Source of the DNA: a virus
DNA: 24,823 bases
IMG/VR virus record: IMGVR_UViG_3300046514_000096
Location: 1-24,823 of that record
Reading direction: 5' to 3' (one strand)
Position 1 is the stretch's first letter; the number at the start of each line of letters is the position of its first letter. Below, piece by piece: positions 1-5,609 of this stretch. The position numbers were made by a program, and so were the translations under genes. The notes beneath the pieces were generated by a model. The model was not told the DNA's origin. It saw only the letters and a program-made list of their open reading frames with translations, and did no database searches.

Positions 1-522
1 TGCAACAATATGCTTTCTATCTTCAGGACTATAAAAGTAAGTATCATGAATTTTTCCATTCATGTCGACAGTAAAAAAGGTTCTTTGTATTCCTAGCTTA
101 TTGTCTATTGTTGGGCATAAAAAAGTTAAGGAATAAGGAACTTCATCTCCTAAATATGAAATTAATTTATGAGTTTTAACTCCTCCTGGTAATTCATTCA
201 TTCTTTTAGCGTGTAAAATAGTTAAATATTCATTTTTAGCAAAAGTAATTCTTTTTTCATCATCAGGTAACGGTTTCCAAGTAATAGATACTTCAGCTGG
301 AAATCCATCTACTTTGACTTGTAATTCATCCGATAAAAACCCTCTATCATCAGGAGAAAAATAACAACCAAATTTTCTGATTTTTAACAATTCTTTTTCA
401 TTCACTTTGAATTGACGAGGATAGTATTTATTTTCTTTTGCTTCATTTGTTTCATATAAAGCAATTAAGCCACGTGTAACTAAATCCTCAAACTCTTCTT
501 TATCCCAGTAACCTTCTTGCAT
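1..522 (-). CDS. Hypothetical protein, cut by the left edge of the window
   Basis: The frame starts at an ATG at 522-520 and stays open for 174 codons to base 1, so the C-terminus lies outside the window. The protein begins MQEGYWDKEEFEDLV and is charged and soluble-looking, with no membrane segment or signal peptide. I recognise no family. The start codon overlaps the stop of the upstream gene by one base (TGATG), and GGAG lies upstream inside that gene, which is typical of translational coupling in a phage operon. The lack of any stop over 522 bases of AT-rich DNA supports real coding. It is the last visible member of the small-gene cluster that starts at 3320. Function unknown. Confidence 0.75.
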   Translation of the reverse strand, partial: MQEGYWDKEEFEDLVTRGLIALYETNEAKENKYYPRQFKVNEKELLKIRKFGCYFSPDDRGFLSDELQVKVDGFPAEVSITWKPLPDDEKRITFAKNEYLTILHAKRMNELPGGVKTHKLISYLGDEVPYSLTFLCPTIDNKLGIQRTFFTVDMNGKIHDTYFYSPEDRKHIVA

Positions 523-716
523 CAATTCAACTCCTTATATTTCATTTCCATCATTAGTCTAGCTTCCCATATGTCTTTACAATAGAAAGGATCAAAAATA
601 CCTTTTACCCAAGGCATTTGCTCAAAGTTGCGTATCGTTCTATCGTCAGTGTAACGCTTAACTGTTATCTTGCCTTGATCATCTAAATACCCCCAGAATA
701 ATAATTTAAGTGTCAT
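522..716 (-). CDS. Hypothetical small protein, 64 aa
   Basis: Short protein beginning MTLKLLFWGYLDDQGK, with several aromatic residues (YCKDIWEARLMMEMKY near the C-terminus). No recognisable domain. It starts in an ATGA overlap with the gene at 713-967 and has a good GGGAGGG ribosome binding site inside that gene's last codons. Its stop overlaps the next start by one base. Coupling on both sides supports expression as part of the operon. Function unknown. Confidence 0.65.
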   Translation of the reverse strand: MTLKLLFWGYLDDQGKITVKRYTDDRTIRNFEQMPWVKGIFDPFYCKDIWEARLMMEMKYKELN

Positions 717-967
717 TCAAACCCTCCCTTAACTACTTTAATTTTAAACCCCGCTAATTCATGAATCGGTGCAAGTGCAGGATGGAAAAACATTTCATTA
801 ATATTACGTATAAGATGAAACTCTTGCTCTTTAGTAAGCAAAACATATTTTTCAATTTTATCGCTATCTAAATAACATTCCATCATTTGATGATGCAGTC
901 GTAAGAAGTCATCCATTATCGGATAATCTTTCTCTAGTATGAAATATACTTTTAACTTATCTTTCAT
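713..967 (-). CDS. Hypothetical small protein, 84 aa
   Basis: Protein beginning MKDKLKVYFILEKDYPIMDD; a mixed alpha/beta pattern is likely, with no membrane segment and no motif I can name. The start lies 11 bases inside the end of the upstream gene (957-1154), and the stop overlaps the next start as ATGA. No strong ribosome binding site is visible, so its translation probably depends on ribosomes finishing the upstream gene. Unknown function within the small-gene operon. Confidence 0.65.
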   Translation of the reverse strand: MKDKLKVYFILEKDYPIMDDFLRLHHQMMECYLDSDKIEKYVLLTKEQEFHLIRNINEMFFHPALAPIHELAGFKIKVVKGGFE

Positions 968-1154
968 TCTGCTTGTTCCATTTATTCAATTGACGAATTG
1001 TCCATGTTATTTCCTGCGTGATTAAATCAATTTGTCCTGTGCAGTCTGGCCAGTTTGGTAACTCAAATGTACGCATTAAATTCTCTAATAATGCCTCTAA
1101 TCTATCTTTTAACCAGAAGTTTCTTGTTTGTACTATGCCAGTAGTTTTAAGCAT
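957..1154 (-). CDS. Hypothetical small protein, 65 aa
   Basis: I chose the ATG at 1154 over a GTG two codons upstream (1160) because GGAG sits 7 bases before the ATG. The protein begins MLKTTGIVQTRNFW and is rich in Leu, Trp and Asn, with a helical look (LKDRLEALLENLM). No family recognised. It lies 13 bases after the gene at 1168-1500 and overlaps the next gene by 11 bases. A plus-strand frame across 1018-1311 is its shadow. Confidence 0.6.
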   Translation of the reverse strand: MLKTTGIVQTRNFWLKDRLEALLENLMRTFELPNWPDCTGQIDLITQEITWTIRQLNKWNKQNER

Positions 1155-1167
1155 CCTCACACTCCAC

Positions 1168-1500
1168 TTAATTAAACTCCAAATGTCTTTTCTCTCTAAT
1201 CATTTGACAGTAGTCGAGCATTTCTTTTATGTCTTGATATACATCCTCTATTTGCTGTTTCTGATGTTTTATAAATTCATTCGCTTTCTCATCATTCAGT
1301 TTAGAGCATGATATTAATGCACATGCAGACCATATCGTAGCGTTAAAGCTTCCCATACACTCTTTCATACTCATAATCGAATCAAGAGGAGCACCTTCGC
1401 ATGTCATCGCATGTATTGCACTAATGATAGATTTTTCCATTACACCCAATCTCTCTTCCATTGAGTTTAAATCATGTGCGTCTATTCGTGTTGTTTTCAT
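1168..1500 (-). CDS. Hypothetical helical protein, 110 aa
   Basis: Begins MKTTRIDAHDLNSMEERLG. The sequence reads as a bundle of amphipathic helices with a charged C-terminal helix (around residues 75-105), so a helical or coiled-coil oligomer is plausible, but no family is recognised. The ATG directly follows the TAG of the 34-aa ORF upstream. The AAGGAAAG that serves as its ribosome binding site lies within that small ORF. Function unknown. Confidence 0.7.
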   Translation of the reverse strand: MKTTRIDAHDLNSMEERLGVMEKSIISAIHAMTCEGAPLDSIMSMKECMGSFNATIWSACALISCSKLNDEKANEFIKHQKQQIEDVYQDIKEMLDYCQMIREKRHLEFN

Positions 1501-1605
1501 CTAACACTTTCCTTTTTCATGTATGTTTCCGCATTTAGAACAGCGATAGTAGCCTAATAGCTTATGCAGATATTTCATATAATATCCCGCAACATCGTGA
1601 TGCAT
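1501..1605 (-). CDS. Mini zinc-finger-like ORF, 34 aa
   Basis: A very short frame, ending at TAG 1503-1501, that overlaps the 3' end of the 110-aa gene upstream in another frame. Possible starts are ATG 1605 (34 aa) and ATG 1578 (25 aa); the second has GGGA about 7 bases upstream and may be the real one. The C-terminal part reads YYRCSKCGNIHEKGKC, with C22, C25, H29 and C34 set out like one half of a zinc ribbon. It abuts the next gene without a gap and carries that gene's ribosome binding site. The cysteine pattern and tight junction suggest real coding. It could instead be only a leader for the next gene. Confidence 0.5.
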   Translation of the reverse strand: MHHDVAGYYMKYLHKLLGYYRCSKCGNIHEKGKC

Positions 1606-1894
1606 ATGTTTGAGCACCTAAATTCTCTGCCCAATTTAATTTTGCGTTGCAATTCTTGCAATGCGATTGCCTGCGATTCGTTCTCAGATAATCTTGCGCA
1701 TCGTTTATATGTTCGCTTGTTACTTTTGGCGTTGGATAAACTGGTTCATCTAGCCCATTATATTCGTTGCAATACTTAACTATATCCTCGCATCTTCCTT
1801 GAATATATAGAATATCGTTATTATCGCTTTCCCTTAAAAGATTAAGCTCATTCTTAATCAATACTCTTAATTCATAGTGTGTTAGTTTTCTCAT
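1562..1894 (-). CDS. Hypothetical protein with C-terminal cysteine motif, 110 aa
   Basis: Begins MRKLTHYELRVLIKNELN. The first 75 residues are probably helical. The C-terminal third carries C79-x2-C82 and C101-C102, separated by about 18 residues, consistent with a small zinc ribbon, as in many phage DNA- or protein-binding accessory proteins. Binding of zinc is inference from cysteine spacing. The start overlaps the stop of the preceding gene as ATGA. The 3' end overlaps the 34-aa ORF, which also carries a CxxC. Function unknown. Confidence 0.65.
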   Translation of the reverse strand: MRKLTHYELRVLIKNELNLLRESDNNDILYIQGRCEDIVKYCNEYNGLDEPVYPTPKVTSEHINDAQDYLRTNRRQSHCKNCNAKLNWAENLGAQTYASRCCGILYEISA

Positions 1895-2169
1895 TTAATT
1901 AATTCCTTTTGTTTCGCTATTTCAATCATTTTATCAATAAATGGTTTTAGCATTTTACACATTGCCTCTTGTACTTCTCCACCAAATGCTTCGTATCTAT
2001 CTTCTAATTCAGTGGCAGTCATAGGTTGTTTATAATTACCAAATTCTCTTTTGTGGCCACATCTTTCACATTTAAAGATAATATCTGGCTCTACATCATT
2101 GTAATAAAGCGCGTATGGCATTTGGCATTTTAAACAAAGATGTGTGTGACATGTTAGGTGTGTACTCAT
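1891..2169 (-). CDS. Small zinc-ribbon-like protein, 92 aa
   Basis: Begins MSTHLTCHTHLCLKCQM. Two CxxC knuckles, C12-x2-C15 and C34-x2-C37 followed by GHK, are about 18 residues apart. This is the classic zinc-ribbon arrangement. A helical, Lys- and Glu-rich tail follows (residues about 50-92). Such ribbons bind nucleic acid or protein, but the target cannot be read here. The start overlaps the upstream stop by one base (TAATG), and the end overlaps the next gene as ATGA. Confidence 0.7.
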   Translation of the reverse strand: MSTHLTCHTHLCLKCQMPYALYYNDVEPDIIFKCERCGHKREFGNYKQPMTATELEDRYEAFGGEVQEAMCKMLKPFIDKMIEIAKQKELIK

Positions 2170-2414
2170 TATTTAAACCCTTTCTTAATCGGACGGTAAT
2201 GTTTATAAATCATTGCGCCTAATTCATCATGTAAGCTAGCAAGAGTATATTCCATCACAACACGTTCTTTTTCTGAATAAAGACATTCAAGACTTCTTTT
2301 TAACTTGTATATCTCTTCTATCGCAACTTCGATTCCTTTAAACAATCCTTCCTGATAAGTTCTATCTGTTTCCATTATTTGTGTTGCTGTTGGATATTCT
2401 AAATCCTTACTCAC
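2169..2414 (-). CDS. Hypothetical helical protein, 81 aa, GTG start
   Basis: Starts at a GTG that overlaps the upstream stop by four bases (GTGA); GGGAGAG lies about 10 bases upstream within the 77-aa gene. The protein begins MSKDLEYPTATQIMETD and then forms what looks like a long helix (GIEVAIEEIYKLKRSLECL), ending in a basic tail, KHYRPIKKGFK. No family recognised. Its coupling to both neighbours makes it a credible operon member. Confidence 0.65.
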   Translation of the reverse strand: MSKDLEYPTATQIMETDRTYQEGLFKGIEVAIEEIYKLKRSLECLYSEKERVVMEYTLASLHDELGAMIYKHYRPIKKGFK

Positions 2415-2644
2415 ACCATCTCTCCCTCTTCTTTATTATTGAATTTTTCCAGCATTTTTAAAGCTTCATCCTCTGTGTAATCATCCTTGTTCATCCAAAT
2501 TACTTTCCTTTTATCTTTTCTATGAATTATTAAAAAATGCTCATTTTCTTTTATTAAAACATATCTATTCTTTAACCATTCTAGTGTGTCTCTTTGAGAG
2601 CGCACAAATCCTTTTATTATTTCTGCATCGGTTAATTCACTCAT
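2411..2644 (-). CDS. Hypothetical small protein, 77 aa
   Basis: Begins MSELTDAEIIKGFVRSQRD. It is charged, with a central beta-like stretch (YVLIKENEHFLIIHRKD) and an acidic, helical C-terminus. No motif recognised. A GGGAGAGAGG ribosome binding site lies in the 12-base spacer after the J-domain gene. The stop overlaps the GTG of the next gene. Function unknown. Confidence 0.65.
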   Translation of the reverse strand: MSELTDAEIIKGFVRSQRDTLEWLKNRYVLIKENEHFLIIHRKDKRKVIWMNKDDYTEDEALKMLEKFNNKEEGEMV

Positions 2645-2656
2645 CCTCTCTCTCCC

Positions 2657-3157
2657 TTAAGCAGCTATTCGATTATAAGATTTACCCTTCACGCTCACAC
2701 TACCGTGCGAACTCCGTATCTCATCCATACTAAACTTACCTCTACCCTTGCTCTTGCACCCTTCAGGCTTCCACATCCACATAAGCTTCTTCGGTGCCCA
2801 TCTATACCCTGATTCTTTCAATACTTCCTTGTGTGGCTTAGTATCTCCACTTACCCATATCCACGTACCACATACTTCAATTGTCAATCCCAAGTGAATT
2901 ATCGCATTCAGTGCTGCGTTTATCTCATCACCCAGATTTAACTCTTCTTCCATCTCTACATTAATCTCATCACTCGCAACGTAGTCCTGCAAGCTCATCC
3001 ACGCTGCGTTAACTAATTTCATCATCTCTAATCCCGCTGGATTCCGGTCAGGATGATATTTACTGCTTGCTCTCCTGTACGCTGCCTTAATCTCTTCAAA
3101 GCTCGCACTTCTTCCCAACTCCAACACGCCTAACGCTTCGTTATGTCTCATTTTCAT
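2657..3157 (-). CDS. J-domain (DnaJ-like) phage protein, 166 aa
   Basis: The N-terminal ~60 residues form a J-domain: helix II (SFEEIKAAYRRASSKY) leads into the HPD signature at residues 35-37, followed by RNPAG and helix III (MMKLVNAAW). J-domains stimulate the ATPase of Hsp70/DnaK, so the protein probably recruits host DnaK to a client. Instead of the Gly/Phe and zinc regions of true DnaJ, residues about 83-140 form a second, aromatic-rich domain (CGTWIWVSGDTKPH, then GYRWAPKKLMWMWKPEG). I have the impression this domain accompanies J-domains in other phage and plasmid proteins, but its role is unknown to me. ATG 3157 was chosen over GTG 3166 because GGGAG lies 8 bases upstream. The gene looks less AT-rich than the genes that follow it, by eye, which could mean separate acquisition. 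Confidence 0.85.
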   Translation of the reverse strand: MKMRHNEALGVLELGRSASFEEIKAAYRRASSKYHPDRNPAGLEMMKLVNAAWMSLQDYVASDEINVEMEEELNLGDEINAALNAIIHLGLTIEVCGTWIWVSGDTKPHKEVLKESGYRWAPKKLMWMWKPEGCKSKGRGKFSMDEIRSSHGSVSVKGKSYNRIAA

Positions 3158-3179
3158 CCCGCACACTCCCTATCATCAA

Positions 3180-3320
3180 TTAATTAGATTCGTACCATAT
3201 CCACGCTTCGTAGTTATCAAACATCCACCAACCACTCGCTGCCTTGCTCATGTACTTAGCCCATGGGCACAACTCCTTCGCTTCCTGTCTGCATTCAACA
3301 TCTACATGTACTACTTTCAT
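3180..3320 (-). CDS. Small ORF, 46 aa, first gene of the accessory cluster
   Basis: ATG at 3320-3318 with GGGAGAG about 5 bases upstream; stop TAA at 3182-3180. The protein begins MKVVHVDVECRQEAKEL and has an unusual, Trp/Tyr-rich C-terminus (GWWMFDNYEAWIWYESN). No family recognised. It is the first frame after the promoter-like sequence at 3359-3387, and 22 bases separate it from the J-domain gene. Ribosome binding site, position and spacing support it. Its shared Trp richness with the neighbouring J-domain protein hints at, but does not show, a joint function. Confidence 0.6.
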   Translation of the reverse strand: MKVVHVDVECRQEAKELCPWAKYMSKAASGWWMFDNYEAWIWYESN

Positions 3321-3358
3321 ACTCACTCTCCCTATCAGTTATTCTTAACAACACGATC

Positions 3359-3387
3359 ATGCTAATCTGTTCTATGCGATTAGTCAA
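3359..3387 (-). promoter_or_regulatory. Sigma70-like promoter with internal inverted repeat
   Basis: On the minus strand, TTGACT (3387-3382) and TAGCAT (3364-3359) are separated by exactly 17 bases, matching -35 and -10 boxes at 5/6 and 4/6. A perfect inverted repeat, CTAATC ... GATTAG (3383-3378 and 3367-3362), overlaps the edges of both boxes, so a dimeric repressor could block polymerase. The first gene starts 39 bases downstream of the -10. A second imperfect palindrome (GTTGTTAAGAATAAC) lies just downstream of the expected start of transcription. No regulator gene is seen in the window. Confidence 0.6.
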
Positions 3388-3505
3388 CACTCTTTCGCAA
3401 CTATTTCAACACAACTCAATCGGAACACAACACATCACTGATCCCGCGCTCCTTATATGCCAAACCAAAAAAACGTCATTTCTACACACTTTTTCTAAAT
3501 TCAGA

Positions 3506-3541
3506 GGGGGGTATAAACCGGGGACAGGGGGGTGAGTTGGG
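3506..3541 (+). other. Cluster of four G-runs (possible G-quadruplex)
   Basis: Runs of 6, 4, 6 and 3 G lie at 3506-3511, 3520-3523, 3527-3532 and 3539-3541, with loops of 8, 3 and 6 bases. This is close to the usual quadruplex rule but with one loop a base too long. It stands out in otherwise AT-rich DNA. The minus-strand transcript would carry the C-runs, so any quadruplex would form in DNA, on the plus strand. Confidence 0.45.
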
Positions 3542-3565
3542 ATTCCGGTGCCCCGCAACTCTCCC
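3530..3565 (-). other. Strong hairpin downstream of the large terminase
   Basis: GGG (3530-3532) pairs with CCC (3563-3565); after a T.T mismatch, GAGTTG (3534-3539) pairs with CAACTC (3556-3561); after a one-base bulge, GG (3540-3541) pairs with CC (3553-3554), closing an 11-base loop. That is 11 base pairs in all, mostly GC. No T-run follows on the minus strand, so it is not a standard intrinsic terminator. It could slow or protect late transcripts, or be part of a packaging site. Confidence 0.5.
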
Positions 3566-3703
3566 ATGCATCCTGACAGCTCGAAGTGAGGCTAATTGCG
3601 TATAAAATTCAAGAACGTCTGCCAACGTGCATGTGCCGTCGTTCGTAATCTTCCTATTATTAGACGGATTTTGTTGTGAGGTTATTATTGCTTGCGGGAA
3701 TAG

Positions 3704-3734
3704 CGGAGGTTTCACGGAGGTTTCACGGAGGTTT
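3704..3734. repeat. 11-bp tandem direct repeat, about 2.8 copies
   Basis: The unit CGGAGGTTTCA occurs at 3704-3714 and 3715-3725, with a partial third copy CGGAGGTTT at 3726-3734. It lies 13 bases past the stop of the large terminase. On the plus strand each copy contains GGAGG, but no start codon follows, so these are not working ribosome binding sites. The repeat may be a protein-binding array or a simple slippage product. Confidence 0.7.
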
Positions 3735-3747
3735 AGTTGCCTTCGTT

Positions 3748-5004
3748 CTACCCAGACGTGTACTTCACCGGGGCCTGCGGAATATCGTATAAGCGTCGAT
3801 AGTTAAGTGCGAGATAACGTACTGCGTCAGCTATATGAGTAGCCCAGTTATCGAGAGGGTGCTTGCTATAGCTTCCTGTTTGCTCTTTGTAAAGTCTCTG
3901 ATATTCTCTTAATGCACGCAGAAGAAGCTGGCAATTAACCTTGTCGATTCTTAGGCGCGGGAACATGTATCGTACTGCTTCGATACCATCTTCGAAGTTA
4001 ACTTTAGGGACTACCTGCAATTGCCATCCATGCTTTCTTGCTTGCATTATTCTTGACTCCGTATGCTCCCAACCTTGGTGCTCTTGCTTCACATCGTGTG
4101 GCATCCAGTGGTGTCCCCACGCGCAACCAATTGAACGTCGTATCATCTCAGCCTGTTCGAGATAGTATTTTAGCCCTTTGCCAGTATCATGTAAGAGATG
4201 CAACAGGTGTACGTATCGCCCAACGATTTGGAAAAGGATACCCGCAGTTGCATCCGTTCCGCCCAGGTCCCATATACTGTGTAGAGGTAGACTAGGATCA
4301 GGCTTAAGCATCATGACTCTGCCTTCACGCTCCATGTCGCTTATTTCTCTAGTATAGTAAGCACCTAAGTTACCTACTTCAAAATCAACGTAGAACTCCT
4401 GTCGAATCATTTCTTCAGACATGCCAAGATCACGTGCACGCCTGATATCATCTTCGGTGATAATGCGAGTACCATCATGCTTAAATGTTTGCTCTACACT
4501 GAGATGTTCAACATGATAGTCAGGTAAATCTTTTACTTGCTGGAATACTTCATACCCGTGATTCATTCCTCTGGGTGTGTACTGCAGGATTTCTTTTCCT
4601 TTGTTCTGTACAAGAATAGGATTGAGATACTGACGAGCAAGGGGATTATGCAAACTAAACTCTGAATAAATAATGGTGACCGGATTCGTTCCCATAAGAC
4701 CATCATAATTATTACTCCCTGCGAGAATAAGTTTTGAACCATTGAACATATCAATTTCCATACGGGCTTCGTTCTTTCGATCAATCAAAGCCTCTGGTAT
4801 AGCCTTCATGAAAGGCTTGCCATCGAAATCCATTCCTTGCCATATTACTTGTCGTGCTTGTTTAAATAACGGAAATAAATATACATGAGTTCCAATTCGT
4901 TTTAATCCACGCAGTGTCCATCCTTCTAGGCAAAATATGTCCTTTCCGGCACGGCGATGCACTACTGCACATATATTTTTATCATCAAGCAATGCTTTAA
5001 ACAT
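3748..5004 (-). CDS. Phage terminase large subunit (ATPase/nuclease)
   Basis: The motor that cuts concatemeric DNA and drives it into the prohead through the portal. Numbering from the ATG at 5004: Walker A variant HRRAGKD at 16-22; Walker B TIIYSEF at 110-116 with catalytic E115; coupling motif YTPRG at 142-146; RNase H-type nuclease motif WDLGGTDATA at 245-254 (D246, D251) and late acidic motif HIADAVRY around 390-397 (D393). Both enzyme domains are therefore intact. The start is a problem: the ATG lies only 15 residues before Walker A, and the same frame upstream reads PYPHQAR, the likely adenine-binding Gln motif. The true N-terminus is probably upstream even though no ATG, GTG or TTG exists there (see 5005-5055). 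The gene ends the late operon. Confidence 0.9.
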   Translation of the reverse strand: MFKALLDDKNICAVVHRRAGKDIFCLEGWTLRGLKRIGTHVYLFPLFKQARQVIWQGMDFDGKPFMKAIPEALIDRKNEARMEIDMFNGSKLILAGSNNYDGLMGTNPVTIIYSEFSLHNPLARQYLNPILVQNKGKEILQYTPRGMNHGYEVFQQVKDLPDYHVEHLSVEQTFKHDGTRIITEDDIRRARDLGMSEEMIRQEFYVDFEVGNLGAYYTREISDMEREGRVMMLKPDPSLPLHSIWDLGGTDATAGILFQIVGRYVHLLHLLHDTGKGLKYYLEQAEMIRRSIGCAWGHHWMPHDVKQEHQGWEHTESRIMQARKHGWQLQVVPKVNFEDGIEAVRYMFPRLRIDKVNCQLLLRALREYQRLYKEQTGSYSKHPLDNWATHIADAVRYLALNYRRLYDIPQAPVKYTSG

Positions 5005-5055
5005 ACGTGCTTGGTGGGGGTACGGATTTATACCAGGTATTTTTATATAGATAAA
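5005..5055 (-). other. In-frame N-terminal extension of terminase with no standard start codon
   Basis: Seventeen codons upstream of the terminase ATG, in the same frame, read FIYIKIPGINPYPHQAR. The PxPHQ part resembles the N-terminus of phage large terminases, where the Gln contacts the adenine of ATP. The preceding codon is the TAA (5058-5056) of the 54-aa gene. The codons contain ATC (5052) and ATA (5046, 5040, 5031) but no ATG, GTG, TTG or CTG. GGAAG lies 7 bases before the ATC. A separate ATG at 5066, in the neighbouring frame, opens a 7-codon frame (MEDNLSI) that ends at 5045-5043 and would join the terminase after a -1 shift. Confidence 0.6.
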
Positions 5056-5220
5056 TTATCTTCCATACTTCTTTTTCTCATGCTCTTCACGTTCTTTTGC
5101 TGCATGCCGTTGAACCGAGTATGCAGCAGCAATTGCTTGATCCCTTGGGTGTCCGGATTTTATCATCTCACCAATATTCTCTGATCTTGCCTTATCGCTA
5201 CTACTCTTAATCAACGGCAT
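5056..5220 (-). CDS. Small conserved-looking phage protein, 54 aa
   Basis: ATG at 5220-5218 with AGGAG seven bases upstream; stop TAA 5058-5056. The protein begins MPLIKSSSDKARSENIGEM, continues with a HPRDQAIAAAYSVQR-type helix and ends in a charged tail (AKEREEHEKKKYGR). Small proteins with the plan 'MPLIKS...ENI...KPxxQAxAxAxxxxR' are familiar from phages, where they are annotated only as hypothetical; this link is from memory. It sits between the 107-aa coiled-coil gene (14-base gap) and the large terminase, in the same frame as the terminase. Confidence 0.65.
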   Translation of the reverse strand: MPLIKSSSDKARSENIGEMIKSGHPRDQAIAAAYSVQRHAAKEREEHEKKKYGR

Positions 5221-5234
5221 AGCATTTCTCCTAA

Positions 5235-5558
5235 TTATTCTGAAACTAGTTCATCAGTTGTTGCGCCATTATCTTCTATCTTAGGCGCAGACAGTTCATT
5301 AATCTTTGCATTCAATTCATTAATCTTTTCCGCTAAACCTACGATCTGATTTTCCAGCTCAGTCTTAACTCGCTTCAGATCACTAAGCTCTCTAACTAAT
5401 TCCTGATTAGTGGAACCGAATATTTGCATATTGGTACGCAATTGCAAACATGATGCAAGTGATTCATTCAGCATTTGTTTTGCAGCTTCAGCCTGTGCTG
5501 CCAAACCTTTAATGTTGTTCTTTGCATCATTCAATTCTTTCTGTAAATCTTCTGACAT
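5235..5558 (-). CDS. Coiled-coil protein of unknown function, 107 aa
   Basis: Begins MSEDLQKELNDAKNNIKG. Heptad-like spacing of Leu/Ile/Ala through most of the length, especially residues 55-92 (LVRELSDLK, LENQIVGLAEKINELNAKINEL), indicates an extended coiled coil; the tail is acidic. No membrane segment, so it is not a holin or spanin. AAGGA lies 9 bases before the ATG. It sits directly after the tail fibre. A small virion, chaperone or trimerising role for the fibre is possible by position, but nothing in the sequence proves it. Confidence 0.65.
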   Translation of the reverse strand: MSEDLQKELNDAKNNIKGLAAQAEAAKQMLNESLASCLQLRTNMQIFGSTNQELVRELSDLKRVKTELENQIVGLAEKINELNAKINELSAPKIEDNGATTDELVSE

Positions 5559-5609
5559 ATTTTGTTTCCTTAAAAATTAAAATTAATCCTGATTATAAAA
5601 TAATATTTA

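Larger units (their letters stand above)
3321..3747. other. Non-coding region between the late operon and the accessory operon
   Basis: About 430 bases with no convincing gene. From the large terminase side it holds an 11-bp tandem repeat (3704-3734), a hairpin (3530-3565), clustered G-runs on the plus strand (3506-3541) and a minus-strand sigma70-like promoter (3359-3387). A 77-codon minus-strand frame (3715-3482) runs through the hairpin and G-runs but lacks a ribosome binding site and looks like low-quality protein. In T7-like phages the end of the large terminase gene is near the physical genome end, so a packaging signal or terminal repeat here is possible. That is inference only. Confidence 0.55.

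Noticed and set aside
3263-3535. 90-codon plus-strand frame
   Set aside because: It is antisense to the 46-aa gene and promoter, has no ribosome binding site, and has a composition typical of chance frames.
3482-3715. 77-codon minus-strand frame between the large terminase and the accessory operon
   Set aside because: It starts at a GTG inside the tandem repeat, has no ribosome binding site, runs through the hairpin and G-run cluster, and reads as Pro/Arg-rich low-quality protein. It may be coding but I cannot support it.
3704-3734. Triple GGAGG as stacked ribosome binding sites or a CRISPR-like repeat
   Set aside because: No start codon follows the GGAGG copies, and an 11-bp unit without spacers is not a CRISPR array.
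3941-4295. Cys-rich plus-strand frames antisense to the large terminase
   Set aside because: The terminase motifs on the minus strand explain the open frame; no translation signals on the plus strand.
5559-5609. TATAAT between tail fibre and the 107-aa gene as a promoter
   Set aside because: The surrounding bases are nearly all A/T and no acceptable -35 box lies 16-18 bases upstream.
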